This document shows positions 32,641 to 48,300 of a stretch of DNA of 64,000 nt, piece by piece. A program made the position numbers and the translations under genes. How positions within the stretch are numbered: position 1 is the stretch's first letter; every line of letters starts with the position of its first letter. The notes under the pieces were generated by a model that saw only the letters and a program-made list of their open reading frames with translations, searched no databases and was not told where the DNA came from. Origin of the DNA: Marchantia polymorpha subsp. ruderalis (lineage: Eukaryota > Streptophyta > Marchantiopsida > Marchantiales > Marchantiaceae); contig AP031359.1 in the NCBI GenBank assembly GCA_037833965.1, positions 4,956,001 to 5,020,000 on the forward strand, read 5' to 3'.

Positions 32641-35600
32641 TAATTTTTATGGTTTATCTCTCTTATTTAAAACTTACGGAGTTTTTAATTTTTTCAAAAA
32701 TCTTTGAAGTAGAATGACAACATAAATGAATGCCGAGTTTATGAGTGATGCGAGTTCCATCTGCATCTTGATTAGCAGATTATTTTTCATCAAAACACAT
32801 GCATCCAAGATGTGCTGCATTTTAATTTGTAGATCATCCGCTTATAATATATATTTTTTCAACATCATTCATATTAAAATATATTTCATACTAAGGAAAG
32901 TCTTTTATGTATCTTATTGTAGTTTTTGGTATGTGCTTTGGACAAATCCAAAGCAATTGTCATTTTTACTGTTAATAATTGTCATTTTTATTGTAACCAG
33001 ACTTTTGGGATTACAAAATTACATATTGACTATGCCTAGCAGCCGTCGCATGAAACTCTTTCCCATTAAAATTAGTTTGGCTGGAATCATCGTCCCAAAC
33101 GACATGTATGATTCACTTATGCCCCCAACCGTAAAAGAGGTAGAAAAATATATAAAACTAATATTGAGTATAAACTGAATTGTGTTCATAACACGAGAAG
33201 TATAGTGCAAATAGTTGTCGAGTTTGTAGAAGCGAATGGTGAAGCATTCTGTACCGTTGGTGCCGAGTGATTGACTCCAATGTGTTTGAGTGGTGGCGAA
33301 TAAAATTGCCATGAGCATTGCTGTGAAAGGAATCAAATCTTAAGTATGTATCATACACATTGTTTGACTTTCGGCCTAGTTATTGGTGAAGACTGCTCTG
33401 TTTAAAACTCCAGTGGCACGCCACACAAGCTATTGCAAAATCACAATTTCAAGTATATTTGTACAAAAATACATCCCTACAATAACACAATTTAGAACAT
33501 ATTACTACAAGAAATATTCTTACAATAACATATTCTTACAAAAACATATATTACAACTTATATGTACAAGAACACCTACTAGAACTCAACGACGGCACAC
33601 CGTCCGTGATGTACCATTGGGTAAATTGAAACTTGATGGATCGCAACAAGCAATTTACGTTTGGATGGGGTTCCATCAAACAAATTCTCCATTCAAAAGT
33701 GAAAAAAAAAATCTCTTATGCTTAATTGCCATTTGATAATATCCATTAAAACAATATACAAAAGAATACAATTCATGGCCAACCATCTACACTAAAAAAT
33801 CATTGCAAAATGAAATTAGATATTAATCTTCCTTTGCAATGTCATAAATTTCTTGAATTTCACACAAATCCTCAACAATTTATTTTTCTTAAGAGCCAAG
33901 ATGATTGAAGTTATTCATTCAGATTTCCACTAGTATGATAAATCCACCTGCGAAATTTTTTTTTTTAATTCTACCTTCATCACTTCGGCATATTTGAAAT
34001 TCATGCTATAAGGTTTTGCCTTACAGCCTTTGCATTTTGCACAAGCTCAAATCTATGCGTATCAAATCACACTTCATGTAAATCTTTGTAATTGAAATAA
34101 AAAGGTGGATAATATACGCAATAAATGGCTAGAATAATATTGTTTTTTATGAAATAAAATTGTTTATAATCAAATTTGATCCAATAGTCATGTCATTTAT
34201 TTTTTGTTAAAATTGGCCATTCATTTTATTTTTTGCAGATAATTGTGTTTCTAACAAAACATTTCTTGTTGAATTGTCTTTATATAATACTTGAAAATTT
34301 GAATAATACATCTCTAGCAAGTCGAAGTTAAATTCGTGCGATGTGAGTGTCTATACTATGAAAACAAAGGAAACTTTTTGCTGGTATTACCCCTTCCCAA
34401 TTATCATATATACTTTGCTCCAATAATTCTATATGTTTGTTGTTGTAAGTCGTGGCCGGTCTAAGATTAATCGATATGATCCATCATCTTCCAATATCAC
34501 GTGAAAATTCACTATCGTGAAAATGCCCCAAAAAATGGATACAAACATTGGATATCATAACTTGAGGTTTACAAATTTTTTAATTAGTTTGTTTTAAGGT
34601 TGTAAACAACAATCTCTGAACCTTAAATTTTTATATATTTCATTGCATTCTAATTTATCAAATTGACACTTTCTTAACATATACCAAGACAAATTTCAAT
34701 ACAAAGTCATTGCATCTAATGTATATAATTGAATCATACTTTTGTTAAATTGTAATAGTATTGATCTTTGAATAGATGATTTCCTGTGTGACTAACTTCA
34801 ATTTTCAAATGAATATTGAATGAGTAAAGTGCATTTGTCTGTGATGAAGCTTGCAATGGATTCTGATGAACATTTGCGGTACTTTTGGATGTTAATATCT
34901 ATGATGATGCTAACCTAGTTATTGTTTTTCAGGAACAAATATTATTTGTTCAAAATTATCTGAATCTTCATATGTTGTTGAAGTTATTAGAAAAGCAATC
35001 TAACGATAAACTGCTCTAACACCAGTAACGTCATCTCTTTGAAAATTAGATATTTGACATTATATCTGTGGACTCATATACTCTTAGCTATCCAATCAAA
35101 CAAACTTTGTACACTATCCATATTATCTATAATCTTCTCAAACAATCCTTCTTGAACTTGATATTGACCTTAAATAAGTGTATCGAATGAAATATTTTTT
35201 ACCTAACCGTAAACTCAAATCTACACCCAACTATTTCAAGATAACTTTGATACTTCAGGACAATTTCTTTTATCCATTGAGAAAATATTCCTTCAAGAAA
35301 CTATGGCTAAATGTTAACTCAATATATGGCACTTATACATGCCAGTTTTAAACACTAACTCTAGATCCTCATCTTTTGCTCCAATTAATATTATAATTGT
35401 TATATCTCCTTTTTCAATAACCTATAGAATTATCAATATCTCCGTCTCCATAGCTCCTTATTTTTCCTTGCCTCCACATTTGTTTACTTCTCAAGTACCT
35501 TTTTCAGCTTTAGGCGATTTCAACTCTTTGTTACCATTGTCTTTTGAATGTTGTAATAATTTTAAATGATAGTTTCTGAAGAAAAACTCACATCATATAA

Positions 35601-38600
35601 TATTTTTTGCAAAAATGTTTCATTTTTTTTTCCAAAAACATTATCCATATTTGTTTTTTTAAACAAATTAGAATGACATGAAATTTAACATGTGATGAAT
35701 TCATAAAAGCATTCATTACCTCCAAAAGTGTGTTCAATTTGAGTATGTATAATAAATAAACGAAAAAACAATACTTTTTGATCACATTATTAAAACATTT
35801 TGTGTGGGAAACATGTGTATCCTGATGAATTAAATATTTGATGAGCAAATATCTCTTGGCATTGAATTTCAAGCGCAAAGATTCCTTATTTTTAATTGAT
35901 AGAATTCAACAAAAATGAAATATATTTGCTTCTTCACAACAAGATAATCAAAATTTAATGCATATATAGCAATATTTTTCGAATCTCAAATGATTAAATC
36001 ACGAGGTAGTCATGCAGAAAAATTAAATCCTAAACAAATGCATTAAAGTTCTTAAAACTTTCAAACAATTTTGAAATGTTCAACATGACCAAACAAATAA
36101 AATGCTTACTATGAAAAAAACTTTGGAATTCAAAATGTACTTATTTTTACTTAAGTATGAATGCATTCAATATATGATTTTTCCTTGTAATTATGCAGAA
36201 GTCAATCATGAACAACATTGTTATATTATTTGATATTATTTACAACAAAAGTGAAGTTATGAGCAAACAAAAAATACTTGGTTTACTTTGATGAGACCAT
36301 CTATATTAAAAAGAACACGTATTTTTCAACAAAATTTAGCTTTTTGGCATTTCGAGTAACAATAAGTTGTTTTTTTTGTAAACGTGACACTAACAAGTTA
36401 GACTTAATCAACCAAAATCAATTCCTCACAGTTCCTTCTACTGAAATCTTTAACTTTAGATAATGATATTGTAGCTTGAAAGAACATTCAGGAAAGGAAA
36501 TCTTACAAGGCTTCTTTGCAACATAATATTTATCAAAAGTATACGAATATCAAAACATGATAGAAAATATTATATATGAAATAGACGATACCGATAATAA
36601 ACTACATATGTGCAACTCATAGAAAATCTACAAATATTATTGTGTATTTTTAACACTCTAATATTATATTTATGGTGAATGCTTCATCTGGACTGGTCTT
36701 TTTAAAAATATTGATTTGTTAAGCCTTGTTATTAACAACTTCAACCCTAATAGACAAATATGGTATGTCAATGTCCTGGATTTGCTGCAAGATGTAATGC
36801 ATTTCGACTCTCACAATTAAAATTGATACTTTATTGATTCATAGTGTCTTAATGATATGTATATTTATGACAAAGTCTTTGTTTCTATTTGTGTTGCTTG
36901 CACATATTTCACTTTTTTGTAAGATTGAGTTTTACATTGTATCAAAACTAATCCTTGACAAATATAAACATATTCAAATAATTAAAATTTTCATTTGGTT
37001 GCTTTAAAAATAATAATTTAAAACATGATCAACATAAGAAATAAACAAAGTACATTTTTTGTTATTCATTTAATTATTTTAAACAAATTGTGTTATAGTT
37101 CTATGGAGATAACTTACATTCATAACTTCCAAATGCATTCTATTATAATTTATATATCCAGGCTAGGCTTTCTCATATCTTTAGCATTATTGTTTAAATG
37201 CACATCACTAAATACATGAGGCTTCTAACAAACTTGTCATACAAAATTGATATCAATATATTAATTTTAAGAACATCAACTACATCAAGAGTTGCAAAAG
37301 AAGCTGAATGTACTATGAAAGAGATGAAACTTTTCTCAAATCTGCTGCATTGAAATTATTAAGCATACATTGAATGTTTTCTTTTTTAATAAGTTCTCTT
37401 CTTTTGTTTTAATTCATATAATCACACACATTCAACATAATTTTGAAAATGGATTATTTTTTCACTTTGAATGCACACTTAAGTCATTTTCTGCATGTGA
37501 CAACATTGCTTAGATTTATGACTTATTTTCTTATAAACATGTGAATGACATACAAGTCTTGAAAACGTCCGCATTCATTGATCATCAAGTCTTGAATTTG
37601 ACTTCCTTAGTGCTTGTTTCAACCCATATAAAGAATTAAGCAATTTTAAAATAATTGAATCTAGACAATTTTAATTTGTTGGACGATCTTGTATCAGAAA
37701 ATATACAAAAAATACTCTGAAAACATCTATCTAGATACAATGAAATCAAATATTGAACAAGTACATGTATCAATCAACTTGTTTGCATGTTTTATTGCAA
37801 AAGCGAACAAAATTACTGTTGTGCTTATGTTTTTAACCTTCAGTTGAAATTATTTGGCTTTGAAATGCATGTTTTCATCATCTATTGAAATATTTTTCAG
37901 CTTTGAATATAATTTTAATCAATCAAAAGATGAAATTAGTTGAAGCTCCACAAGCTTCTAACTCATTTAATTAATAAATGACTTTGTTGCTTCATAACAA
38001 CATTTGACATGTTTTAGTTAAAGTTGACATAAATTATTTTTTATTTATAATACAAGTATGTTTACATTCATAATTTCAATATTAAAAGTCGTAAGAAAAT
38101 TTGAATAAACCTATCACTTTATATATTTTAACAAGCTATACTACTGTAATTTATGAACCTTGAATAAAATATATCTTGTTAAGTACATTCATTTGATGCA
38201 ACAGCTAATTGTCTACTTATGATTATTTTCTCATCAGATTTTGTTTGTCAAAGTTTTTTCATCTATGTCAAAATTTTTAATTAAAGAATTTCATTATGTA
38301 ATCCTGCATATTGAGAAAAAAATGCAGGATAATATGTATCCATTGATGAAAAATATGCTTTGGTATATTCTTTTAAACTATGAATATACTATTTTTATCG
38401 TTTGATATTTAAAATCTTGTTTGTGGTTCATTTATGTACCAACACATAAATGTTGGTATATAGATGATTTTATTTCAGATACTTATAGTCCAAATTTTGG
38501 ACTATGGGTATTAAAATGGTAACTATTTTTTATTTTTATTGTAATTAGATTGATTTAGCATTTGATTCAATTTTTGCAATACAATTGTTTTAGATTTTCC

Positions 38601-41600
38601 AATATAGATTTATTTTTGTGATTAAAATTTATGATAAGATGAAAAAATGTTTTTCTTTTGCGATAATTTGAGATAAACAGGTGATCAATAGTCAGGTAAA
38701 CCTAAAAAGGTCAAACAGTAAATACAAAATGTCGAGACATGGATGCAACGTGACTCACTATAATGAGTACTATGTCCACATCAATTTGTGAAGTGATCTG
38801 AAAGTCAAGAACCTTTGGGGTTAAATAACCCCTAGTTCATGCGGTAAGCTATCTTGACTTTAGTTAGCCCGAGTTTAAACCAAAAAACACAACTTAATCT
38901 CAACATTATTCTCAAAGAATTATCTCACCTTATGAAATGATAGAGTTTCAACTTGGCATTTTTTAGATTTTGAAAAACGTGTTATAACTAAGAAAATAAC
39001 TTATTACAAATATTGGTTAAAAATCAATACATTAACAAAAGATCATTGTGTAGAAAGAGAGATTTGTTTGAGTGTAATTGTCTTTTGACACATCATTAAA
39101 TTGAAATTCAAGTATGTATTTGATATAGAGTATTTTAATTGGAAATTTAATCTATGATATTTTTGCACAACACAACCTTAACAACATTTCAAGTCAGTTT
39201 GAAGTATATTAAGTTACAAGCTATAAATTTCAGGCGTGTAACTCGGAAGTTTCATATGTTAATGTCGTACATAAATCATAATAAGCCATAATATAGTATA
39301 GTTTTATTTTTCACATATGAAATGGATTTCTTAGCATTACAAATTTCCATACATGGAATGTCTGATAATTATCTTGTCATATACTTCTTTTATAAACCAA
39401 GAAAATTATTTTTTCGAAATTGAAAGTTTACGAAATGACTGGCTGATTTTTAAAATCTTCCATTTTTCTTGAAACATATTTTTATCTTTATTAAATAATT
39501 TTTTTTTTAAAGTTATTATGTTGTTGTTCAATATTTATAATCGTATTTCATATGTTTGGAATTGTCGTTTTTTAATAACAGTACGCTCCATGATTTCAAT
39601 TTCTTGAACCAAACTCACACAACGAAGAGATTAGTTTGGATTTTTATTTTCAGTTTTTTAAAGAATAATGTTACATTTAGGATATAGGATTTGAGTAACT
39701 GAAGATTAAAATAACCTTAGATTATTTAGTGTCTCGGGCCCAGGTTATGTCTAGTGATATATAAGATGCAGGGATATGAACAATTTGTTCTAATACCAAT
39801 GACATCATTACATATTCCTATAAGTCATAAGTGAACAAATATGTAGACATAAGCATAAGACTAATTTACACAAACTTGAATCTATTACATTTTGTTGCGC
39901 GCACAAACACATTTATCTAGATATATGTCAGGAATACAAATTGATTTCAACATTATTGAAAAATAAGAATATTTCAAGATTGCAAAAGGTATATTTTGAT
40001 AAATTTATAAGATTTATGATAGTTATTTCATTTCTAAAGAAAGAAAGAAATAAGATAAAATAAGTTCTTAATAATTTAAGTTAGCAATCTAGTTAGACGA
40101 ATAGAATTATAAGTACATAAAGTGGTCAAATAAGAGCTCTTTATGACACAACGAGGATTATTATCTTTTCTGTGAGTCTATGCAAATTATTTGTACGTAT
40201 ACAATCCACACAGCTTATGTTGAATCCTACAAAATGCCTTTTCATGATGTATTTGGAAATTTTTTCTTTTTTCAAAATGACACTGAAATGAAGCACACAA
40301 TTTGCGTCACAAAATTTAAACCTGGGAAAAAGTTGATCGTGGCAAGAAGACATGCCAGTCTTCACATAAATGAATAGAATTTCCTTCAATATTCAAAAAT
40401 ATGTATTAAAAGGAGTATTAAAAAATGCAAATTTTAAATCATGAATTTAAAATTTAATTGAAGCTCGAGCAAATTTTAAGTTATTTTTATTATTTGAAGA
40501 ATCTAAGAAAGTAGGATTTTTTTGTTTAAAAAGACTTCCACATTAATATTATAATTGTAATATCAAGCTTAACAATAGAATTGCAAAAATTTACATGCAC
40601 GTTGCCACAATATAAGTAATTCGAGTAACAAATAATTAAAGTGATGAAAATCAAATTATTTAAATAAGTTGAATTTAAGCCAATATAAGAGAAATCACAT
40701 ATAACATGTAATAGTTCATCAACTTATTTATAAAATGTTCGCAAGTATTGGTCATGGTTGTTTGACTTTCAATTATATTAGTTTTCCTAATGCTTATTGG
40801 ATGTCTCCATCATATATTTTCAAAGCTAATTTTGCCACACAAAAAAAACAAACGCTGTTCTTCATTGATGAGCACAAGATTTGATACCTCCTAATTTGGG
40901 AAAGATCACTTGATTCATTTCATCTTGAAATCTATCCTTTGACCAACTTTTCTATCAATTATATCTATCTTTTGTTTTGTTCATCAAACCTGAAATTGTA
41001 AACTTTTTAAATTTGCCTTTGTCACCAAGCAGAAATAAAAGCAGAGCGTATAGTGCGTTTAAAGACTTGAATGACTAATATTCGTGATTTTTTCTAATAC
41101 AACATAGCAATAGAGGTGTATTTTTTTTCTGGCACGATAATTATTGACTCATCATGTATGGTAGATTTCTTCCTAATTGTCTTTACAATCCGAGGTTTTC
41201 TTATGTTGAATTTTGTGTTACCAGTTGTGTGTCATGCTACAAATTACTTATTAATCATCTGCATGATCAGTTTTTCAATCGGAATACAAAACCTTCTATT
41301 GAACCTATAACAACTTGATTTCATTATGAAGATGGATTCCTTCATTTAAAAAACGAATAATTAAAGCCAATTTCATGTCATTTTATTTGGTCACAAGCTT
41401 CATTGCAATCTATATTGAACAAAAATATTATCATAAATGGTTTTATGTAAAAATGATGTCTTACAGTGAATACTTTTATTAAAAAAAAATTTCATCTCCA
41501 CAGTATTCTTTCGAATGCTTTTTTCCCTTTTTTGAATTGTCTATTTTCACAAAAACGTTAATATAAAATTTATCTTTACTTGTATATCAGTGCAAATTAA

Positions 41601-42269
41601 AATTATTGAAAAAATACCTGCATGATTATAGCCAATTTCTTAAAAAAATTCTTTGTCTAAATTCATAATATTCTTTCAAACTCTTTTTTTAAAACAATCA
41701 TTTAGGGTAAAAAAATGACTTAAATAAAAACTTTCCTTGCGTCAAGTAATGAAACAAATAGTTCTCCATATCTTTCTTATTTAATTTTGAACACATTTCT
41801 TATAACTATGTTTCAAATGAATAACAATATATATATATAGTGTTCAAGAAGTGTTCTTCCTTCTTAAATATTTATAAAGTAAAATAATAGGAAAGAATAA
41901 ATTTTTAATTTCATTCATTACAACGTGGTTTTATAAATTGAAAGAAGTGAATTACATTTCCGCGTGTATTTTATTCGATGTTAATTCCTTAGAAAATTAA
42001 GATTAACAAGTTCTCAAGTGAATAATATTTTTTATTTTATTATTATTCCATATCATTGCTTGAAATTGATTATTCTAGTTAAGAGAAATAATTAACCAAC
42101 AAAACATATGAGTGATGAAAAGAAACATTTCATAACAAAGATGGTATATATTTATTTGTTACAAGTATGTTGATGTAGGTTGCTGATTTTGATTCGAAAA
42201 AACGGTTTTATTTTCAAATTAATATCATATCACTTGATTTTGAATAGTTTCCTTTTTCGTTAATTATAA
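32641..42269. other. AT-rich desert, part 1
   Basis: About 9.6 kb of very AT-rich DNA with long A/T runs. Open frames are short, rich in Phe, Ile, Lys and Asn and without motifs. The interval 32.9-33.4 kb may still hold the last exon of the TDP2-like relic. From 33.4 kb on I recognise no gene, RNA or ordered repeat. The look is of very old, mutation-saturated intergenic or heterochromatic DNA. Confidence 0.6.
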
Positions 42270-42343
42270 CGCGGAGTAGAGCAGTCTGGTAGCTCGCAAG
42301 GCACATAACCTTGAGGTCATAGGTTCAGATCCTCGCTCTTGAA
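42270..42343 (+). tRNA. trnfM: Plastid-type initiator tRNA-Met relic, trnfM(CAU)
   Basis: This 73-74-nt sequence follows the plastid initiator tRNA almost base for base: cgcggag acceptor start, tagagcagtctggtagctc D arm, caagg/ccttg anticodon stem, CAU anticodon, aggtc variable loop. The C1-A72 mismatch typical of bacterial and plastid initiators is kept. Decay is seen as well: U33 before the anticodon is A, two T-stem pairs are lost and the outer acceptor pairs fail. No plastid neighbour genes were recognised on either side, so this is a small nuclear plastid-derived fragment (NUPT) whose flanks are either absent or unrecognisable. It is probably not functional. Confidence 0.85.
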
Positions 42344-45300
42344 ATTGGATTCTTTTCAATAATTTTTTGTGTTTAATATTCCAAAACATCGGGAATTAGA
42401 AAAAAAGCTGCTTGAATGATTTGTAATAGTATATCTGTGTTTTATTCCCACCATTCCAAAGTAAAAAACCAGCATGAAATGAAATCATTCATATATGATT
42501 ACAGACAAATTTTAAAATGGTTACAAATTATTGTTGTATCATCCATAACTGATTACACTTTGGTTTCTTTGAATTGGAATTTCCTCTTTGTGTAATTTTA
42601 TTCCATTTCCTGTATTCTTACAAAAAGCTTGATAATCAGCTTTGATGTCTTGTTACTTCTAAAAATAAAATTAAAAATTGTTTGACAACTAAAATGATTG
42701 TCTTCAAATACTTGAAATATCATTTCAGAATGATATAAAAAAGAGGAAGAAAATTGTTTAAATTTTCGAAATAGATTCAGCAAAAATTTATCTTTATATA
42801 ATAAAGTAAACCCTTGTGAAAATAGTTAACTATTAAAAAAGAAGAATTTGACATTCAGTTATGCCAATGTTTTCATTCCTTTTCTTTGGGTTCGTATTTC
42901 ATATGTCAAAAGCAAATAATTTGAAAACTTCAGTATAGAAAAAAAAAATTTGGAGCTTCTTGATTTTCAAAGATGGTTGGCTTGTGAAAAAATTTGTATC
43001 ATCAAGTTCATTTGGAAAAAAAAAAATCGTCGGGTTACAATCCAAATCAATATTAAAATTTGATGTTAGAAAACATAATATATCTTCTTCCATACCATGA
43101 TACTAAGATTAGGTATAAATTATAAATTGAGTTACTCTAACTCTTTAAGTTAACTCACAAATCAGCCGATAATTTTAGCTTTGTTTTATCACATTTTTCC
43201 AAAACACACATATTTATTCACTACTGAATAAACATACTGATGTTTTTTCTTTATCATAATTTTGTGCTTGAGGATTGAGTATTTCTATGAATGTTCAACG
43301 TTTATCAATTTCCCTTATTTCAGTGTTCAAATTTTGAGTCAAAAAATCCTTTATCAATATTAAAATATGTAGTTTTTTGAAAAAAATTTATGCTTATGTC
43401 ATTTTATTTGTACTTTTTAATTATTTTTACGCTACATTTTCGTGCAAATATAAGAATCTTCAAAAAAATTCATGTTGTTTCAGAAAAAGGTCAAATTCTC
43501 TGTAAATGTTTTCAATAGAATTTAATTTCGAATGAACTTTCAACATAATTCTCCAATTTTTGCTCCTGAAACTTTATAAAGTCCAAAAATTAGAGGCAAA
43601 ACTTATAATTGGATAAGTCAATTAGTTTTTAAATCGATTAGAAATATTTGACTCGTGATTAATTTAAACTTCTCATTACTTAATTGAAATTAAAAGTGAT
43701 AGTTAAATTTATTATGGATATAAATTTAATTTTGATGTTATCATTATTCTTCTTGAAAAAGAATTAGCATAATAATTAAAAAACGTGAATTCATTTTCAT
43801 CAAACAAATAATTCAACGACATGATATTTTGGATTGATTTGACTAGGTTGATGAGTTTGTATTCATTGATCTTAGTTCAATGATTGAAAAAGTAATATAA
43901 TTTTGTTCTAGAATTTCTCCTATGTATAACGATACTTTGTCATATCAACTTAAGTTCAAAAAGTACTAAAAAATGTTTGAATTTGCCAATATTTGATTTA
44001 AGACATCATATTGGTCCATACAAAGTTTCATGGCAACAAAATAAAAGAAAAGAAAATTACTTATGATTTTGAAGATGATAACAAGGATTGTAAAATACAA
44101 TGAAAAGAATAAGAGAAATCATTATGAAGCAAGGTAAGGAAATACTTTGTGGACTGATTTGTTTCATCAATAGAAAACTTATTTTAAAAGTTATATTCAA
44201 AGTATTCTTGACATTTATAGATGACTTATATTGAGCAACAAGTATATTTTGTTATATTATTTAAAGTAATGAACATGTAAAAAAATGTCAATCCTTTTTC
44301 CATTTATGATGAGATATAAACAAAATCTGCTTGTTGAACTTGAGTGAAAGTTGATTTTCTTTTCGCATTTTATGGGCAATTCAAATTTTTAGACTAAGTA
44401 TATCATTAGCTAAAAAAACTTTGTAAGGATTCAAGGATACAAGAGTGAGCTTTACTTTGTGCTTTAGAACTTAAACTTGATGTGATTTAAATGAGTTGAT
44501 TCTAGGATTAAGTAGTTGTCTTATTTGTTGTGTATATGTACGCAATCGTTTTGTTGTTGCGCTTTATTGATAGCATATCATGATATAAGACCATGAGTTA
44601 CAATACTTTGGTGGCTAGCAAATATTGATGAGTATTTTAGATTATAGTGTCGTTGACAACTTTGAGTTGTTGCTTATCTTTTGTGCTAGATAGCATTTAT
44701 ATTTGCAATTGCATGGAAGACAAGCACTACAATATTCCATATCACTTGCATTTGGAAAATAAGACGCACAAAACACATCATTTATTTGAAAATGTTTATT
44801 CAATTGAAGATTGTCTTTCAATCCAAAGAAATCTACATGAATACAATTCTTAGCCTGACTACTTTTTGTAGTTGCAATAATGTGTTTGATTTACGCTACT
44901 ACATTAAAACAATTGCCATGACACAAGTCAATGTCTCTTTTAACATTTGTTATTCTATACTTGAGTTTCAAGTATATAAATAGTGGCGCAAGATTTTGTT
45001 GAGAAGTTAAAATACTGCCACAGCTCTTGGATAGTAGTTGCATCATATAGATGGAATAAGTGACTTCATGTATGAAAAGCTAAACATATAGATCTACGTG
45101 TGATAGACATTTCATTTCAAGCAACAAGTGCAAGAATTTTTATTTTTATTTTTATAAATATCAATTGATTGTCTCCATAAGTTTTTAAGATAATGTTATG
45201 AGAAGATTGATTCACAACTTTGATCAATTGGCTGGGCCAAAAACAAGCTTGATACTAGCATATTTTTACTTAAAAAGGGTAAAAACATCAACATGTTTTT

Positions 45301-48300
45301 TTCTAATGTTGCTTATCTCTGTCTTCTTCAAAGTTGTCTAAAAGCAAGCATTGTGTACATCAATATGCAACTACACCTACGTTACTAGTTGAAAATTTGC
45401 GACTTGTGTCTTTGTAGCTTGATTCCACAAGCCTCAAATAATTGTACATTTTCCTTTCTACAAAGATATATTTCTTGACAATTGAAAGCTTCATTCATCA
45501 ATTCCTTCATCAATTGGCAATGTATTTGAAGTCAAAGCAATCACACTTATTGTAAATGTAAGGTTTAAATTTTCTACTTATAATCTTTGGTTTATCAAAA
45601 TAGTAACAAATTTGGATTATTGAAACATTCATGAAACATTCTTGAAGCATTCATGTGATCAATATTGCAAATTGGATGCTCTTGAGTATTGTCATCATTA
45701 TGTGCTACAAAAATAATAAATCTACTAGGATGTCAACCAATATTAACAATTAGCCTAGATCCCGCAACATTTCTTTTTTACCTCATCTATAGTTGCTCAC
45801 AATCCATTTTGCAAAACTCAAAATCTTTACATTTTTGAAAAGTTATGATCTTTGCTAAAATATGAATACATATGACAATATATTCAACGTCATGGGAAAA
45901 ATAATTGCAATATGCATTATTTAACTCAAGAAAGAATGTTGTTGCATCAAGTTAACTTTAAGCAAGTTTAATCAGTATATAAAATTAAAAGATAGTTGAG
46001 GAAGGTCTTTTTAGTTTTATAGTGCTTAATTTGATATTTGAATCTTGTTTTGTTTGTTGAGTTTGAATTTGAATTTGAATTGTTTATGAGTACTTTATTT
46101 ATTCATTGCGTAATATTTTCCATATGTTCATTCATACGTATATGTTAAGTGTTGGATGAAATGAATAAACTTATTTTGTTTTAAATATCACAATAATAAA
46201 ATTTTTATTTTCTTTATTTTTTGGGGTATTTTTGACAATTACACATTGCTTTCAAAGTATTGTTTTGTTGAAAAAATGAATTTCAAGAAAGAAATACCTT
46301 TTCTAAAATCTGAACGTTGATATATCCTTGATTTCGTTAGTTCTAGTTTGAATTTATAAATTTTGAATAAAGTTTGAATTTATATAATTCGAAATTTTAA
46401 TTTTTTCCATTATTATTATAATTCATGAGAATTTAAAGAAAGTGAAATGTAAAAAACATGTTTGAAACATTTCACATTAGATGTCATTAATCTAAATGAT
46501 TCAAAAAACCAAACTTTCAATAAGAATTGAAAGATAACTTTATACATGTTTGTGTTTGTTCATGTATTTGTCATAAACATGAATGAAGCAAAATCTTTTA
46601 AAGTGTTCATGTGAAAGAAGATTTGATTTATTATAAGTATAAGTAAGCAATTGCCATGTTTAGAAGAAACAAAAATTTGGAAAACAACATGCGGTTTAGA
46701 ACAACATCGTGTTAAGATAATTAATTTATAGATTATTGAAAGCACTTTATGAATTGATACAAATGTTTGATTCAATAATCTATTAAATTTGATAAATTTT
46801 ACAAGTCTTAATTATTCATGTGCATACTTGAAAAAGTGAATAATGAATCCGTTAATTGGATCAATCCGAAATTTCATGTAGATGACATGCATGAGAAAAT
46901 AAATACGATCAAACCGTGATAATTTTAAGGTTCAATTAAACTTGAATTTTAAGACAAATAATTTGGATTAAACTTTGAGAAAATCAGAAATTTGAGCATA
47001 CTCTAAATGATTCTTTAAAAAAAATATTACTGATCAAATCGTACTTCATGATTTTAACATGTATATTTTGATCAAGTCTGAAAATTTTTGGCAGCAAATA
47101 AATTTCCAGCTTTCTATACATATATGTTCAATTGATGTAATTGACATGATACATCACTTTTTTGATATCAAGGCCATGAAGATTTTTTTAATTTTGAGAA
47201 ATAGAATTTGATCTTGCTCACTATTTGATTAATAGTTAAATTTTATTTTACATATGCATGTTGAATAAAATTAATGCATCAACAATCTATGAAGTGAATT
47301 TTCAAAATGATATTTAAACTTTAGTTTTTGAGCTTTTATTTGACGGTTTATTAAATATTGTTGAATTCTGTAAGCTTCACTAATGCTACTCATGGATATG
47401 AAATGTATAAATAGTTATTTTGAGTGGCTATTTTTGATTTTATTATTGCAAAGGCCAATGAAAAAGTCGACTTAAAAAGTTGCTATGATATAAAAATCAA
47501 GGTATCCTATTTAGATGGATAAATTTATCACATGGATGAAAATGAAACATGATGTTGTTAATAACTTTGGTGATAAGCAAATATCATTGAATTTCATAAC
47601 AAATCAAGTGTTGCATAGTATTGTGGCGTAGGTTTCTATTCAATTAGCATTTTTTTAAGTATTTTTGGAAAATATAGACTAGTTGTGGTTATCTTTACAA
47701 TCAATCCACTTAATGAATTGACTGAAAAAGTGAATTTACAACGTAAAATTCAATCACCAACAAATGTTTTTTTATCTATTTTCTTTATTTCAAACAATTA
47801 TTTATAATTAATAATGTTTTTTGGACTGATTTAAATAAAGTCTTCGAAATGTTTTAATGTGCAATGTTTTGTAGAGAAATTTTGAAAGTAGGTTACCCTC
47901 AAATTAAGTAAAAATTGATAATTGTTTATATTTTTTAAAATAAAATTAGATTATTTTAATCTCACTTAGTTAATTTGATCATCATGCTATAACATGCAAG
48001 AACTCTGTAACGTGCAAAGTGACACAAACTTAGAATTTCTTCAATAGAATATATGCATTGTTGTACATGTTTTGTCTCATTCTTGTGTTCAGTTGAAAAC
48101 TTTATCTAAATTTCTATCACCTATGAATCGATATAGCACATGAAGCGTGTCAATGATTGTTCATGATTGATGTCGTTGTAATATAGGCTTCATTGAAATT
48201 ATGAATATTTTTATTAAGATATTAAAATACAAATTTTATCTTTAATCAAAACTAACTTGTTCATGAGTTCAGAAATTTAAAATTCCACGTGAAATGAAGT

